Shown here piece after piece: positions 1-6,112 of a stretch of 16,670 nucleotides of DNA. Origin of the DNA: DASZZY01 sp036260395 (GTDB lineage Bacteria > Actinomycetota > UBA4738 > CALAEC01); NCBI GenBank assembly GCA_036260395.1, contig DASZZY010000004.1, positions 1 through 16,670 of the forward strand. The letters are read 5' to 3'. The notes under the pieces were generated by a model, which did no database searches, had not been told where the DNA came from, and worked only from the letters and a program-made list of their open reading frames with translations. Every line of letters begins with the position of its first letter. Position 1 is the first letter of the stretch. A program made the position numbers and the translations under genes.

Positions 1-644
1 CCTTCGGCCTGGCCCGCTTCCTGTCCCAGCAGTTCTTCGGGTCGTCGACGCAGTCGACGTCGGGCGTACCGGCCCTGGGGGAGCTCGACGTTCCCCTCCT
101 GGACGCCATCCCGGGCGGCCTCGGCCGCGCCTTCGAGGGCATGTCGCCCATCACGATCGTGGCCTTCCTGATCACGGTGCCGGCGTTGTTCGTCCTCAAC
201 CGCACCCGGTTCGGGCTGCGGCTGCGCTCCGCGGGCGAGAATCCGGAGGCCACCAGGACCCTCGGCGTGCGTGTGGCGCCACTCCGGTACGCGGGCGTGG
301 GGATCTCCGGGCTGATGGCCGGCTTCGCCGGGGCCTTCCTGTCGGTCGAGGTCAACCAGCTGTACCAGGAGGGCCAGACCCAGGGTCTCGGCTTCATCGC
401 GCTCGCGGCCCTGATCCTGGGGAACTGGAAGCCGCTGCGGCTCATGCTGGGGGCGTTCCTGTTCGGGTTCGCCACGGCCGTGCCGCTGCGGCTCTCGGGG
501 TTCATCGAGAACGTCGGGATCCCCGAGCAGTTCATCCGGATGATCCCGTACATCGTGACGATCATCGCCATCGCCGGGTTCGTGGGGCGGGTCCGGCCCC
601 CGGCGGCCGCCGGCAAGGCGTACGAGGGCGGCGGGTCGATCTAG
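1..644 (+). CDS. ABC transporter permease, nucleoside/BMP-type (3' part)
   Basis: The reading frame is open from base 3, so the gene begins before the window; the ATG at 141 is internal. The visible 213 residues belong to the BPD_transp_2 permease group (NupQ / BmpC-like) that imports nucleosides or related compounds together with a basic membrane lipoprotein and an ABC ATPase. Diagnostic stretches are FGLRLRSAGENPEA followed by TLGV, then the SGLMAGFAGAFLS segment, GFIALAALILGNWKP and the closing hydrophobic segment IPYIVTIIAIAGFVGR. Four or more membrane segments are visible. The protein ends normally at TAG 642-644. Its ATPase, partner permease and binding protein would be expected upstream, outside the window. 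The substrate is inferred from the family only; a sugar-type substrate is possible. Confidence 0.88.
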   Translation, partial: FGLARFLSQQFFGSSTQSTSGVPALGELDVPLLDAIPGGLGRAFEGMSPITIVAFLITVPALFVLNRTRFGLRLRSAGENPEATRTLGVRVAPLRYAGVGISGLMAGFAGAFLSVEVNQLYQEGQTQGLGFIALAALILGNWKPLRLMLGAFLFGFATAVPLRLSGFIENVGIPEQFIRMIPYIVTIIAIAGFVGRVRPPAAAGKAYEGGGSI

Positions 645-646
645 CG

Positions 647-1429
647 CTACTGCGGGATCGTCGGTGTCAGCTCGGCGATCACGCAGGCGCCCTTCCACTT
701 GCGGATCGCCTCCTGCGGCGGCCCGTGGCGGTCCCGCCGGCGGTCGGCCAGCACCGCGGCGAGCCCGTCGAACTCGGGGCTGTCCGGCTCGATCAACCGG
801 ACCGCGGCGTGGAACCGTCCCTGGCGGGTCTCCCGGCCCTTCCGCCGGGTCACCACCACGAGCTCCGGGGCGTCGGGGAGGCCGGGGATCTCCTGCTCGC
901 CGGCGTCGCGGTCGGTGGCGTGGAGGAGGTAGATGCGCCCCTGCTGGTACGCGAACCACACCGGGACGGCCCGATCGGCGCCGTTGGACTCGACCCCCAC
1001 CCAGATGACGTCGGACTTCCTGAGCGCGTCCTCGTACTCCTTGGGAAGCTTCTGGGCGCCCACCGTCAGCAGCAGCTGGCACTCGACCTGCCCCTGGACC
1101 TCCCTGTCGATCAGGAAGGACGCCGCGTAGACGCCCACCTCGTCGAGGACGGCGTCGGTCACGACATCCTGGATCATGGCCAGGTCCATCTGGCCGGGCA
1201 TCCGCCGGGCCCTGGGCTCGGAGGACCACGCGATCCTCCCGGATGGCGCCACGAGCTGGAACTGCTCGGTCACGAAGCCCTGGGGTGCCTTCCAGTACCG
1301 GATCACCGTGAACGGCAGGACGCGGCCCGGAACGCTGATCGTGTACAGGAGCGGCTGGCCGCCCTCGCCCTCGGCCTCGAAGATGCGGGCGTCGAGCACG
1401 TTGGCGAAGACCAGTTCCGCCTTCGGCAC
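647..1429 (-). CDS. Two-domain protein: beta-rich N-terminal domain plus PNPOx-like split-barrel domain
   Basis: 260 residues, GTG start. Residues about 1-128 look like an all-beta domain of the uncharacterised DUF6941 type, ending in the strand pair VYAASFLID and VECQLLL. From about 133 the sequence EDALRKSDVIWVGV, then AVPVWFAYQQGRIYLLHA, a basic KGRETRQGRFHAAVRLIEP stretch and a C-terminal helix resembles the split barrel of pyridoxamine-phosphate-oxidase-like / F420-binding proteins. The cofactor cannot be told from sequence alone. No signal peptide or membrane segment is visible, so it is probably cytosolic. The start is supported by an extended -10 (TGC TATCCT) seven bases upstream and the absence of a Shine-Dalgarno sequence, which fits a leaderless mRNA. 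It converges on the ABC permease and runs co-directionally 67 bp behind the metalloprotease gene. The family assignment is tentative. Confidence 0.6.
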   Translation of the reverse strand: MPKAELVFANVLDARIFEAEGEGGQPLLYTISVPGRVLPFTVIRYWKAPQGFVTEQFQLVAPSGRIAWSSEPRARRMPGQMDLAMIQDVVTDAVLDEVGVYAASFLIDREVQGQVECQLLLTVGAQKLPKEYEDALRKSDVIWVGVESNGADRAVPVWFAYQQGRIYLLHATDRDAGEQEIPGLPDAPELVVVTRRKGRETRQGRFHAAVRLIEPDSPEFDGLAAVLADRRRDRHGPPQEAIRKWKGACVIAELTPTIPQ

Positions 1430-1436
1430 GGCGCGA

Positions 1437-1445
1437 AGGATAGCA
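1437..1445 (-). promoter_or_regulatory. Extended -10 promoter, leaderless type
   Basis: Read on the minus strand, TGC-TATCCT sits seven bases before the GTG at 1429. TGN followed by a TANNNT hexamer is the extended -10 form. The spacing places transcription start on or next to the start codon. No Shine-Dalgarno sequence is present and no convincing -35 was found. Confidence 0.5.
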
Positions 1446-1458
1446 GAGGCCGGCGGGC

Positions 1459-1491
1459 CGGCTCCCGAGAGCCCGCGGAGATCGGGAGCCG
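1459..1491 (-). terminator. Ten-bp inverted repeat between the two minus-strand genes, possible U-less terminator
   Basis: CGGCTCCCGA at 1459-1468 and TCGGGAGCCG at 1482-1491 are perfect complements separated by 13 bases. The repeat lies just after the stop of the metalloprotease gene (TGA 1499-1497) and before the -10 of the next gene. It could end the upstream transcript, although no U-run follows it on the minus strand. It could instead be a protein-binding operator upstream of the 1437-1445 promoter. Confidence 0.4.
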
Positions 1492-1496
1492 CGGGG

Positions 1497-2663
1497 TCAG
1501 GCGATCCGGGACAGCCAGAGGGTGGGCTCCTCCAGCTCGGGCATCGACGGCAGGGCCTCCGGCGCCTCCCACATCCGGGCCAGCGTCCGCTCGTCGGTCA
1601 GCTCCGAGACGCGATCGCAGAAGCGGCGCCCGAGGCGCTCGTCCTCGAGGTTGAGCTCGATGCCGAGCATCCGCTCCACGGCCCGCTCGTCGTCTCCCCG
1701 CCCCTCCCGCCGCCGGCGCAGCGCCTCGTCGATCCGGTCGAAGGACCGCAGGAGGCGGCGGCCGACCCGCTCCACCAGGTGGTCGGCGTGGCCCTCCGCG
1801 GCGGCCACGAACGCCCGCATGCGGCGGAGGAGCAGCCGCTGGTCGTCGGTGAGGGTCCCCTCCAGCGCGGTGCCCGGGCGGGTCAGGGCCTCGGAGAGCT
1901 GCTGCGGGTTCGAGAGGTCGAGCCCCTCGAGGCGCTGCTCCAGCCCCGACAGGTCGAACTCCATCCCCTGGGCCAGCTCGCGGACCATCCCGAGCACGTG
2001 TTCGCGCACCCACGGCCGCCCGAGCTGGAAGGCGTGAGCGGTCTCGTGGAGCGCGACCCAGGCCCGGAACTCCACGGGCTCCAGGCTCCACTCGCGCTCG
2101 AGCGCGACGATATTGGGCACCACGAACAACAGCGCCGGAGGCTCCCCCCGCGGCAGCGGGAGGTCGTACTGGCCGAGCACCCGCTGCCCGAGCGCGCCGA
2201 GCACGGTCCCGACCTGGGCGCCCATCAGCAGGGGCGCGATCCGGTCGAGGAGGGCATCGAACATCTGCGTGCCGGCGGCCGCCTCGGCCGGCTCCTCGGG
2301 GCCGGCGTCGGCCAGCGCCCGAGCCAGGCGCTCGGCCCCGGGCTCGAACAGCCCCTGGAGCCCCCGGACGTTCCCCTCCACCCACGCAGCCCTGCGAACC
2401 GCGCGGGCGTGCGCGACCTCGGCGGGCGCCGCCAGCCCCGTCACCTCCGCCACGGCGAGCTCTGCCATCCGGACGTGCTCGGCGAGCGCCCGGGCGTCCT
2501 CGTCGCTCGGCTCGGCGTCGGGCTGACCCCACGAGGCGCCAGCGATCCCCACCTGCCGGGCAAGCTCCCAGTTGACGGGACCGCCGCCCGCGAGGAGCAC
2601 GCGCTGGATCTCCCGCAGCAGCGGCACGTCGAACGGGTCGGAGCCCTCCGGCGTCTGGGCCAC
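1497..2663 (-). CDS. Zinc-dependent metalloprotease, DUF2342 / 'coenzyme F420 biosynthesis-associated' family
   Basis: 388 residues, GTG start. The zincin motif HETAH is at residues 206-210 inside AWVALHETAHAFQ, and EGHADH at 290-295 follows at the distance expected for the third metal ligand region. NWELARQVG at residues 31-39 and the segment LLFVVPNIVALEREW leading into the active-site helix are typical of DUF2342. The family is widespread in Actinomycetota and named for co-occurrence with F420 genes; no proteolytic substrate is established. No signal peptide or membrane span is seen, so it is probably cytosolic. In Mycobacterium the homologue (Rv3195) lies next to a YlbL-type PDZ protein and a UPF0182 protein, both also present in this window. 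It is transcribed divergently from the GNAT gene. The start is supported by GATAAT six bases upstream, consistent with a leaderless transcript. Confidence 0.92.
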   Translation of the reverse strand: MAQTPEGSDPFDVPLLREIQRVLLAGGGPVNWELARQVGIAGASWGQPDAEPSDEDARALAEHVRMAELAVAEVTGLAAPAEVAHARAVRRAAWVEGNVRGLQGLFEPGAERLARALADAGPEEPAEAAAGTQMFDALLDRIAPLLMGAQVGTVLGALGQRVLGQYDLPLPRGEPPALLFVVPNIVALEREWSLEPVEFRAWVALHETAHAFQLGRPWVREHVLGMVRELAQGMEFDLSGLEQRLEGLDLSNPQQLSEALTRPGTALEGTLTDDQRLLLRRMRAFVAAAEGHADHLVERVGRRLLRSFDRIDEALRRRREGRGDDERAVERMLGIELNLEDERLGRRFCDRVSELTDERTLARMWEAPEALPSMPELEEPTLWLSRIA

Positions 2664-2668
2664 GCTCC

Positions 2669-2675
2669 TATTATC
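2669..2675. promoter_or_regulatory. Mirror-symmetric divergent -10 element
   Basis: On the plus strand TATTAT (2669-2674) lies nine bases before the GTG of the GNAT gene (2684). On the minus strand GATAAT (complement of 2670-2675) lies six bases before the GTG of the metalloprotease gene (2663). The whole intergenic spacer is 20 bp, and this is the only AT-rich stretch nearby. No clear -35 was found on either side. Both transcripts would be leaderless or nearly so. Confidence 0.55.
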
Positions 2676-2683
2676 CGGCCATC

Positions 2684-3541
2684 GTGCGTATCCGCCGGGC
2701 GGAGCCCCCTGACCTGCTGTCGCTGGACGAGCTGTTCATCAAGGCGGCGGCCTACCTCGTGGAGCGGTACCGCCCCGACCAGATCGGGCACATCTCGCTC
2801 GTCCCCGGCGAGCGGGTGCCGCTGTACGAGCACCTCCTCCGGACGGGGGCGGTGTTCGTGGCCGAGGATCCGGGGCCGGTGGGGTTCTCGGCCGCCGTGA
2901 TCCGCGACGGCGTGTGGTTCCTCTCCCAGCTCTGGGTCCTCCCCGAGCGGCACGCCTCCGGGATCGGGGCGCTGCTCCTCGACGAGACGCTCGGCTGGGG
3001 CCGCGGCTCGTCGGCGTTCTCGGTGGTGTCCTCCCCGCACCCGCCGGCCCAGCTGCTCTATCTCCGGGCCTCGATGTTCCCGCTGTGGACGATCCACGAG
3101 ATGACCGGCAGCGACGCCGCGCCGCCCGAGCCCCCGGAGGGCGTCCGGCCGCTGGAGGGCTCGGACGGATCGTGGGTGGACGAGCTGGACCGCGAGGTGC
3201 GGGGGGCCGCCCGCCCCGAGGACCACGCCTGGTGGCGGGGGCGGGCCCACGGCCTGGCCGTGGAGCGGGCCGGGGCACCGGTCGGCTACGTCTACGTGAG
3301 CGACGGTGGCCGGGTGGGCCCCGGAGCGGCCCGGCACCCGACGGACGTCCCGGCCCTGGTCCGGGCCGCCCGCCATGCCGCGGCCGGCCCCGTGACGTTC
3401 AGCGTGCCCTCGACGAACTGGGCCGCGCTCTCCGAGCTGGTCCGGTCGGGGTTCGCGCCGTTCGGGTCCACCACGTTCATGGCGAGCCGGCCGCTGGGCG
3501 ACGGTGCCCGGTACCTCTCGGGCAGCGGCGCCCTGGGCTGA
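2684..3541 (+). CDS. GNAT-family N-acetyltransferase with two GNAT folds
   Basis: 285 residues, GTG start. The first GNAT domain spans about residues 2-145: the opening MRIRRAEPPDLLSL is a typical GNAT first strand and helix, and LWVLPERHASGIGALLLDE (83-101) is the acetyl-CoA-binding motif A with the (R/H)xxGxG/A loop. The second half (about 153-270) resembles a degenerate second GNAT domain: AGAPVGYVYVSDGGRVGP, then an ALVRAAR helix and TNWAALSELVRSGFAPFGST. This second domain lacks a clear pyrophosphate loop, so only the first is likely to bind acetyl-CoA. The substrate is unknown. There is no Shine-Dalgarno sequence; a -10 nine bases upstream supports a near-leaderless start. The gene is divergent from the metalloprotease and is followed 65 bp later by mreB, which has its own -10. 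Confidence 0.85.
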   Translation: MRIRRAEPPDLLSLDELFIKAAAYLVERYRPDQIGHISLVPGERVPLYEHLLRTGAVFVAEDPGPVGFSAAVIRDGVWFLSQLWVLPERHASGIGALLLDETLGWGRGSSAFSVVSSPHPPAQLLYLRASMFPLWTIHEMTGSDAAPPEPPEGVRPLEGSDGSWVDELDREVRGAARPEDHAWWRGRAHGLAVERAGAPVGYVYVSDGGRVGPGAARHPTDVPALVRAARHAAAGPVTFSVPSTNWAALSELVRSGFAPFGSTTFMASRPLGDGARYLSGSGALG

Positions 3542-3568
3542 GTACTCGGTCGCCACGACCCTCGCCGG

Positions 3569-3574
3569 TACAAT
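3569..3574 (+). promoter_or_regulatory. -10 element upstream of mreB
   Basis: TACAAT, five of six matches to TATAAT, in the 65-bp gap after the GNAT gene. Transcription would start near 3581-3583, one to three bases before the ATG of an eight-codon ORF and about 25 bases before the mreB ATG. No good -35 is visible. Confidence 0.5.
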
Positions 3575-3583
3575 GGCGCCCGC

Positions 3584-3610
3584 ATGCGAGCCTTCCCCCC
3601 CGCGCCATGA
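3584..3610 (+). CDS. Eight-codon upstream ORF (MRAFPPAP) overlapping the mreB start
   Basis: ATG at 3584 opens the frame MRAFPPAP, whose TGA (3608-3610) overlaps the mreB ATG (3607-3609) as ATGA. The ATG lies about where transcription from TACAAT should begin, so this ORF would be translated as a leaderless message. mreB itself has no Shine-Dalgarno sequence: the bases before it are pyrimidine-rich. Reinitiation after the micro-ORF is therefore a plausible way to start mreB translation. The Pro-Pro pair followed by Ala-Pro near the stop could slow ribosomes. A short ORF can arise by chance, so this is inference from arrangement only. Confidence 0.35.
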   Translation: MRAFPPAP

Positions 3611-4623
3611 GGCGGGTCGCTGACCTGGCCATCGACCTCGGCACCGCGAACACGCTGGTGTTCCAGGAGGGAGCGGGCATCGTCTTCAACGAGCCTACGG
3701 TGGTAGCCATCGAGACGCCCACCGGCGCGGTCCTGGCCATGGGCGAGGAGGCATGGGCCATGATCGGCCGGACGCCGGCCAAGATCGTCGCCATCCGGCC
3801 GCTCCGCCGGGGAGCCATCACCGATTACGAGGTCACGGAGCAGATGATCCGGCTCATCCTGCGCCGGTTCGGCGTCGGTAGGTTCTCCCGGCCCAAGGTG
3901 CTGATCTGCGTCCCGTCCGCGATCACCGAGGTGGAGCGCCGGGCGGTCCGTGACGCCACCACCTCCGCCGGGGCCCGGGGCGTGTTCCTGGTGGAGGAGC
4001 CGATGGCCGCCGCGATCGGCGCCGGGCTGCCGATCCACGAGCCGCTGGGGAACCTGATCGTGGACGTCGGCGGCGGCACCACCGAGGTGGCCATGCTCTC
4101 GATGGGCGGCATCATCACCCAGCGCTCGATCCGCGTCGGCGGGTTCGACATGGACGACGCCGTGCAGCTCTACGTCCGGCGGCGCTACGGGATGGCCATC
4201 GGGGAGCGGACCGCGGAGCGCGTGAAGATCAGCGCCGGCTCCGCGTACCCGTCGGCCGACGCGGTCTCGGCCGTCATCCAGGGGCGGGAGATCGCCACCG
4301 GCATGCCCCGGGAGCTCGAGCTCTCCCCCGAGGAGATCCGCGAGGCGCTGGCCGAGGCCGTCGCGGCCATCGTGCGCGCCTCCCGCGAGACGCTGGCCGA
4401 GAGCGATCCGGAGCTGGGCCACGACGTCCTCGAGCGGGGGATCTTCCTGACCGGCGGGGGCGCGCTGCTCCACGGCCTCGACATGCGGGTCGCGCAGGAG
4501 TGCGAGGTGCCGGTTCACCTGACCGACCAGCCGCTGGAGACGGTGGTCCTGGGGGCGGGGCGCTGCCTGGAGCTGCTGGCCGAGTCGGCGACGCTGTTCG
4601 CCGGGACGCCCTGGCTGCGGTGA
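3607..4623 (+). CDS. mreB: Rod shape-determining actin homologue MreB
   Basis: 338 residues, the usual MreB length. The actin-fold nucleotide motifs are present: phosphate-1 DLGTANTLV near the N terminus, phosphate-2 DVGGGTTEVA, and the adenosine motif IFLTGGGALL. Other MreB signatures include FNEPTVVAIE, VLICVPSAITEVERRAV, VEEPMAAAIGAGLP and IRVGGFDMDDA followed by ERTAERVKI. MreB forms membrane-bound filaments that guide lateral peptidoglycan synthesis together with MreC, MreD, RodA and PBP2; none of these is adjacent here. The frame stays open upstream to 2914, but that part overlaps the GNAT gene and has shadow composition, so ATG 3607 is chosen because DLGTANT then begins at the normal distance. 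No Shine-Dalgarno sequence is seen; it may be coupled to the preceding micro-ORF. It converges with the small membrane-protein gene. Confidence 0.95.
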   Translation: MRRVADLAIDLGTANTLVFQEGAGIVFNEPTVVAIETPTGAVLAMGEEAWAMIGRTPAKIVAIRPLRRGAITDYEVTEQMIRLILRRFGVGRFSRPKVLICVPSAITEVERRAVRDATTSAGARGVFLVEEPMAAAIGAGLPIHEPLGNLIVDVGGGTTEVAMLSMGGIITQRSIRVGGFDMDDAVQLYVRRRYGMAIGERTAERVKISAGSAYPSADAVSAVIQGREIATGMPRELELSPEEIREALAEAVAAIVRASRETLAESDPELGHDVLERGIFLTGGGALLHGLDMRVAQECEVPVHLTDQPLETVVLGAGRCLELLAESATLFAGTPWLR

Positions 4624-4647
4624 GCGAGCCGGCTCCGGCGGATGTCC

Positions 4648-4992
4648 CTACGGCGTCAGGTACCGGTCGATCTGAAGCTTGAGCAGGAAGCCGAGGAACG
4701 TGATGGTCCCCACTGCGAGGACCGCCACGAACGCGATGGCGAGCACGAGCCTGATCAGCGACAGCACCCGAGGCGGACGGTCGTCGGGCACCGGCTGGGG
4801 GAGGAGGATGAAGGACTCCTCAGGCACCGGCGGGCTCGCGGGCTGGGGGGCGGTGGCCTGGAACGATTCCCGGAGGCTGATCGGCCGGGCGGTCGGCTTC
4901 CGCCCTCGTGAGGGCTGGGGGGGCGACGACGCCCACCACACCACGGCTGCGGACAGGGCCGCAGCGACCACGAGGATGATGATCGTCTCCAT
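4648..4992 (-). CDS. Small two-TM protein with proline-rich loop, unknown function
   Basis: 114 residues, no family recognised. Residues 3-20 form a first membrane segment, followed by a WASSPPQPSRGRK basic/proline stretch. Residues about 22-75 are a hydrophilic loop rich in Pro and Ser, and residues 78-104 form a second membrane segment with a short tail LKLQIDRYLTP. Both termini are probably on the same side of the membrane. The start ATG at 4992 is preferred to the ATG at 5034 because METIII starts directly with the membrane segment and a TACACT -10 lies ten bases upstream, giving a nearly leaderless mRNA. The frame remains open much further upstream, but there it is antisense to the PDZ protease. 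It is divergent from that protease and converges with mreB. Confidence 0.65.
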   Translation of the reverse strand: METIIILVVAAALSAAVVWWASSPPQPSRGRKPTARPISLRESFQATAPQPASPPVPEESFILLPQPVPDDRPPRVLSLIRLVLAIAFVAVLAVGTITFLGFLLKLQIDRYLTP

Positions 4993-5002
4993 CCCGGACA
5001 CG

Positions 5003-5008
5003 AGTGTA
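5003..5008 (-). promoter_or_regulatory. -10 element for the small membrane protein
   Basis: TACACT on the minus strand, ten bases before the ATG at 4992. The -35 zone overlaps the palindrome at 5016-5032, so a protein bound there could control this promoter. No Shine-Dalgarno sequence precedes the ATG. Confidence 0.42.
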
Positions 5009-5015
5009 GGGCGGC

Positions 5016-5032
5016 GAGGCCGTTTCGGCCTC
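5016..5032. promoter_or_regulatory. Palindrome in the divergent spacer, operator or hairpin
   Basis: GAGGCCG (5016-5022) and CGGCCTC (5026-5032) are perfect complements around TTT. It lies in the 96-bp spacer between the divergent small membrane-protein and PDZ-protease genes, over the -35 zone of the minus-strand promoter. The three-base loop and central position fit a dimeric repressor site at least as well as an RNA hairpin. Confidence 0.35.
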
Positions 5033-5039
5033 ATGCGCC

Positions 5040-5058
5040 CGCCGGTTTCCTCCCGGCG
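5040..5058. repeat. Second inverted repeat in the divergent spacer
   Basis: CGCCGG (5040-5045) and CCGGCG (5053-5058) around TTTCCTC. It follows the palindrome at 5016-5032 and precedes the PDZ-protease RBS by about 17 bases. It could be a leader hairpin of that gene. At this GC content a 6-bp repeat has limited weight. Confidence 0.25.
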
Positions 5059-5088
5059 CTGGAGGCGCAACCGTCGAAAGGTCCGGCG

Positions 5089-6087
5089 GTGAGCCGTCGC
5101 CTGCTGGCCCTGCTCCCAGCGCTCACGCTCCTGCTGTGCCTGTACGCGGTTCCGGTGCCGCTGTTCGTCGAGTCGCCCGGCCCCGCGCACGCCGTCGTGC
5201 CGAGGATCGACATCGACGAGGTCCGGACGTACCAGCCGGCGGGGCGGATGCTGCTGACGACGGTGAACGTCGGGCGCGTGAACCTCCTGGACGCCGTGCG
5301 GGCGTGGATCGACCCCACGGCCCAGGTCGTGCCCGAGCGCGAGATCTTCCCGCCGGGCCAGACCGAGCGCGAGTTCGAGCGGTTGTCGCGGTCCCAGATG
5401 GACCAGAGCAAGATCGCGGCGGTGGCCGTGGCCCTTCGGCGGCTGACCGGCTACCCCCGCCGCCACGGCCCCGGAGCGCTCGTGTACGCCACCCAGCCGA
5501 GGCTGCCGGCCCACGGGCGGCTGTTCCCTGGAGACCTGATCGTCCGGGCCGGCGGCGAGCGCGTGGGCGGTGTGCCGGAGCTTCGCCGGAGCATCCGGCG
5601 CGCCGGCGTGGGAGGCAGGCTCCGGCTGACGGTCCGGCCCGTCGAGGGAGGCGACCGGCGGAGCGTCCGGCTGCGGCCGGTCGCCGCCGGGCCGGAGTCC
5701 GAGCCGCGGATCGGCATCCTTCCCGTGGCCAACTTCCCGTTCCCCGTGGTCATCAGCAGCGGGCGGATCGGCGGGCCATCCGCCGGCCTGATGTGGGCCC
5801 TGGGCGTCATCGACCTCCTGGAGCCGGGGGACCTGGGCGGCGGCCGGACGCTGGCCGGCACGGGGGCGCTCGACCTCGAGGGACGGGTCTACCCGATCGG
5901 GGGCATCGGGCTGAAGATCGCCGCCGCGGAACGCGCGGGGGCCGGCGTGTTCCTCGTTCCCAGAGGGAACCTCGACGAGGCGGAGCAGGCGGCCGAAACG
6001 ATCGAGCTGGTCCCGGTCCGGACGGTGACCGACGCCTTGCGGTACCTGGAAGGAGAACGGCACCTATCCGGCGAACTAGACACCTGA
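5089..6087 (+). CDS. YlbL-type membrane-anchored protease: PDZ plus Lon-type Ser/Lys domain
   Basis: 332 residues, GTG start with Shine-Dalgarno GAAAGG (5076-5081) at good spacing. Residues 4-24 form an uncleaved signal anchor, followed by VESPGPA, a YlbL hallmark. A PDZ domain covers about 130-200 (GRLFPGDLIVRAGGERVGGVPEL). The S16 Lon-like domain covers about 205-325, with catalytic Ser231 in GGPSAGLMWAL and Lys276 in GGIGLKIAAAERAGA, a spacing close to that of Lon. The protease would act outside the membrane; substrates of this family are largely unknown. The mycobacterial homologue Rv3194c sits beside UPF0182 and DUF2342 genes, both present in this window. The RTX gene follows after 25 bp on the same strand, suggesting an operon. 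All key residues are intact. Confidence 0.93.
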   Translation: MSRRLLALLPALTLLLCLYAVPVPLFVESPGPAHAVVPRIDIDEVRTYQPAGRMLLTTVNVGRVNLLDAVRAWIDPTAQVVPEREIFPPGQTEREFERLSRSQMDQSKIAAVAVALRRLTGYPRRHGPGALVYATQPRLPAHGRLFPGDLIVRAGGERVGGVPELRRSIRRAGVGGRLRLTVRPVEGGDRRSVRLRPVAAGPESEPRIGILPVANFPFPVVISSGRIGGPSAGLMWALGVIDLLEPGDLGGGRTLAGTGALDLEGRVYPIGGIGLKIAAAERAGAGVFLVPRGNLDEAEQAAETIELVPVRTVTDALRYLEGERHLSGELDT

Positions 6088-6112
6088 GGATCGTCCTCGG
6101 GAAGGGGTTCGC

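Noticed and set aside
1176..2900. 574-codon plus-strand open frame opposite the DUF2342 protease
   Set aside because: Antisense to a protease with an intact HETAH motif and family signatures; no domain in this frame.
2914..3606. Upstream extension of the mreB frame
   Set aside because: Overlaps the GNAT gene and has shadow composition; MreB homology begins at the ATG at 3607.
4626..4635. Palindrome GAGCCGGCTC between convergent mreB and the small membrane gene as a bidirectional terminator
   Set aside because: It has no loop, forms only a very short hairpin, and lacks U-runs on both sides; ten-base GC palindromes are not rare at this composition.
4993..6063. Upstream extension of the small membrane-protein frame on the minus strand
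   Set aside because: Antisense to the PDZ/Lon-type protease; the membrane segment starts at the ATG at 4992 and a -10 lies just upstream.
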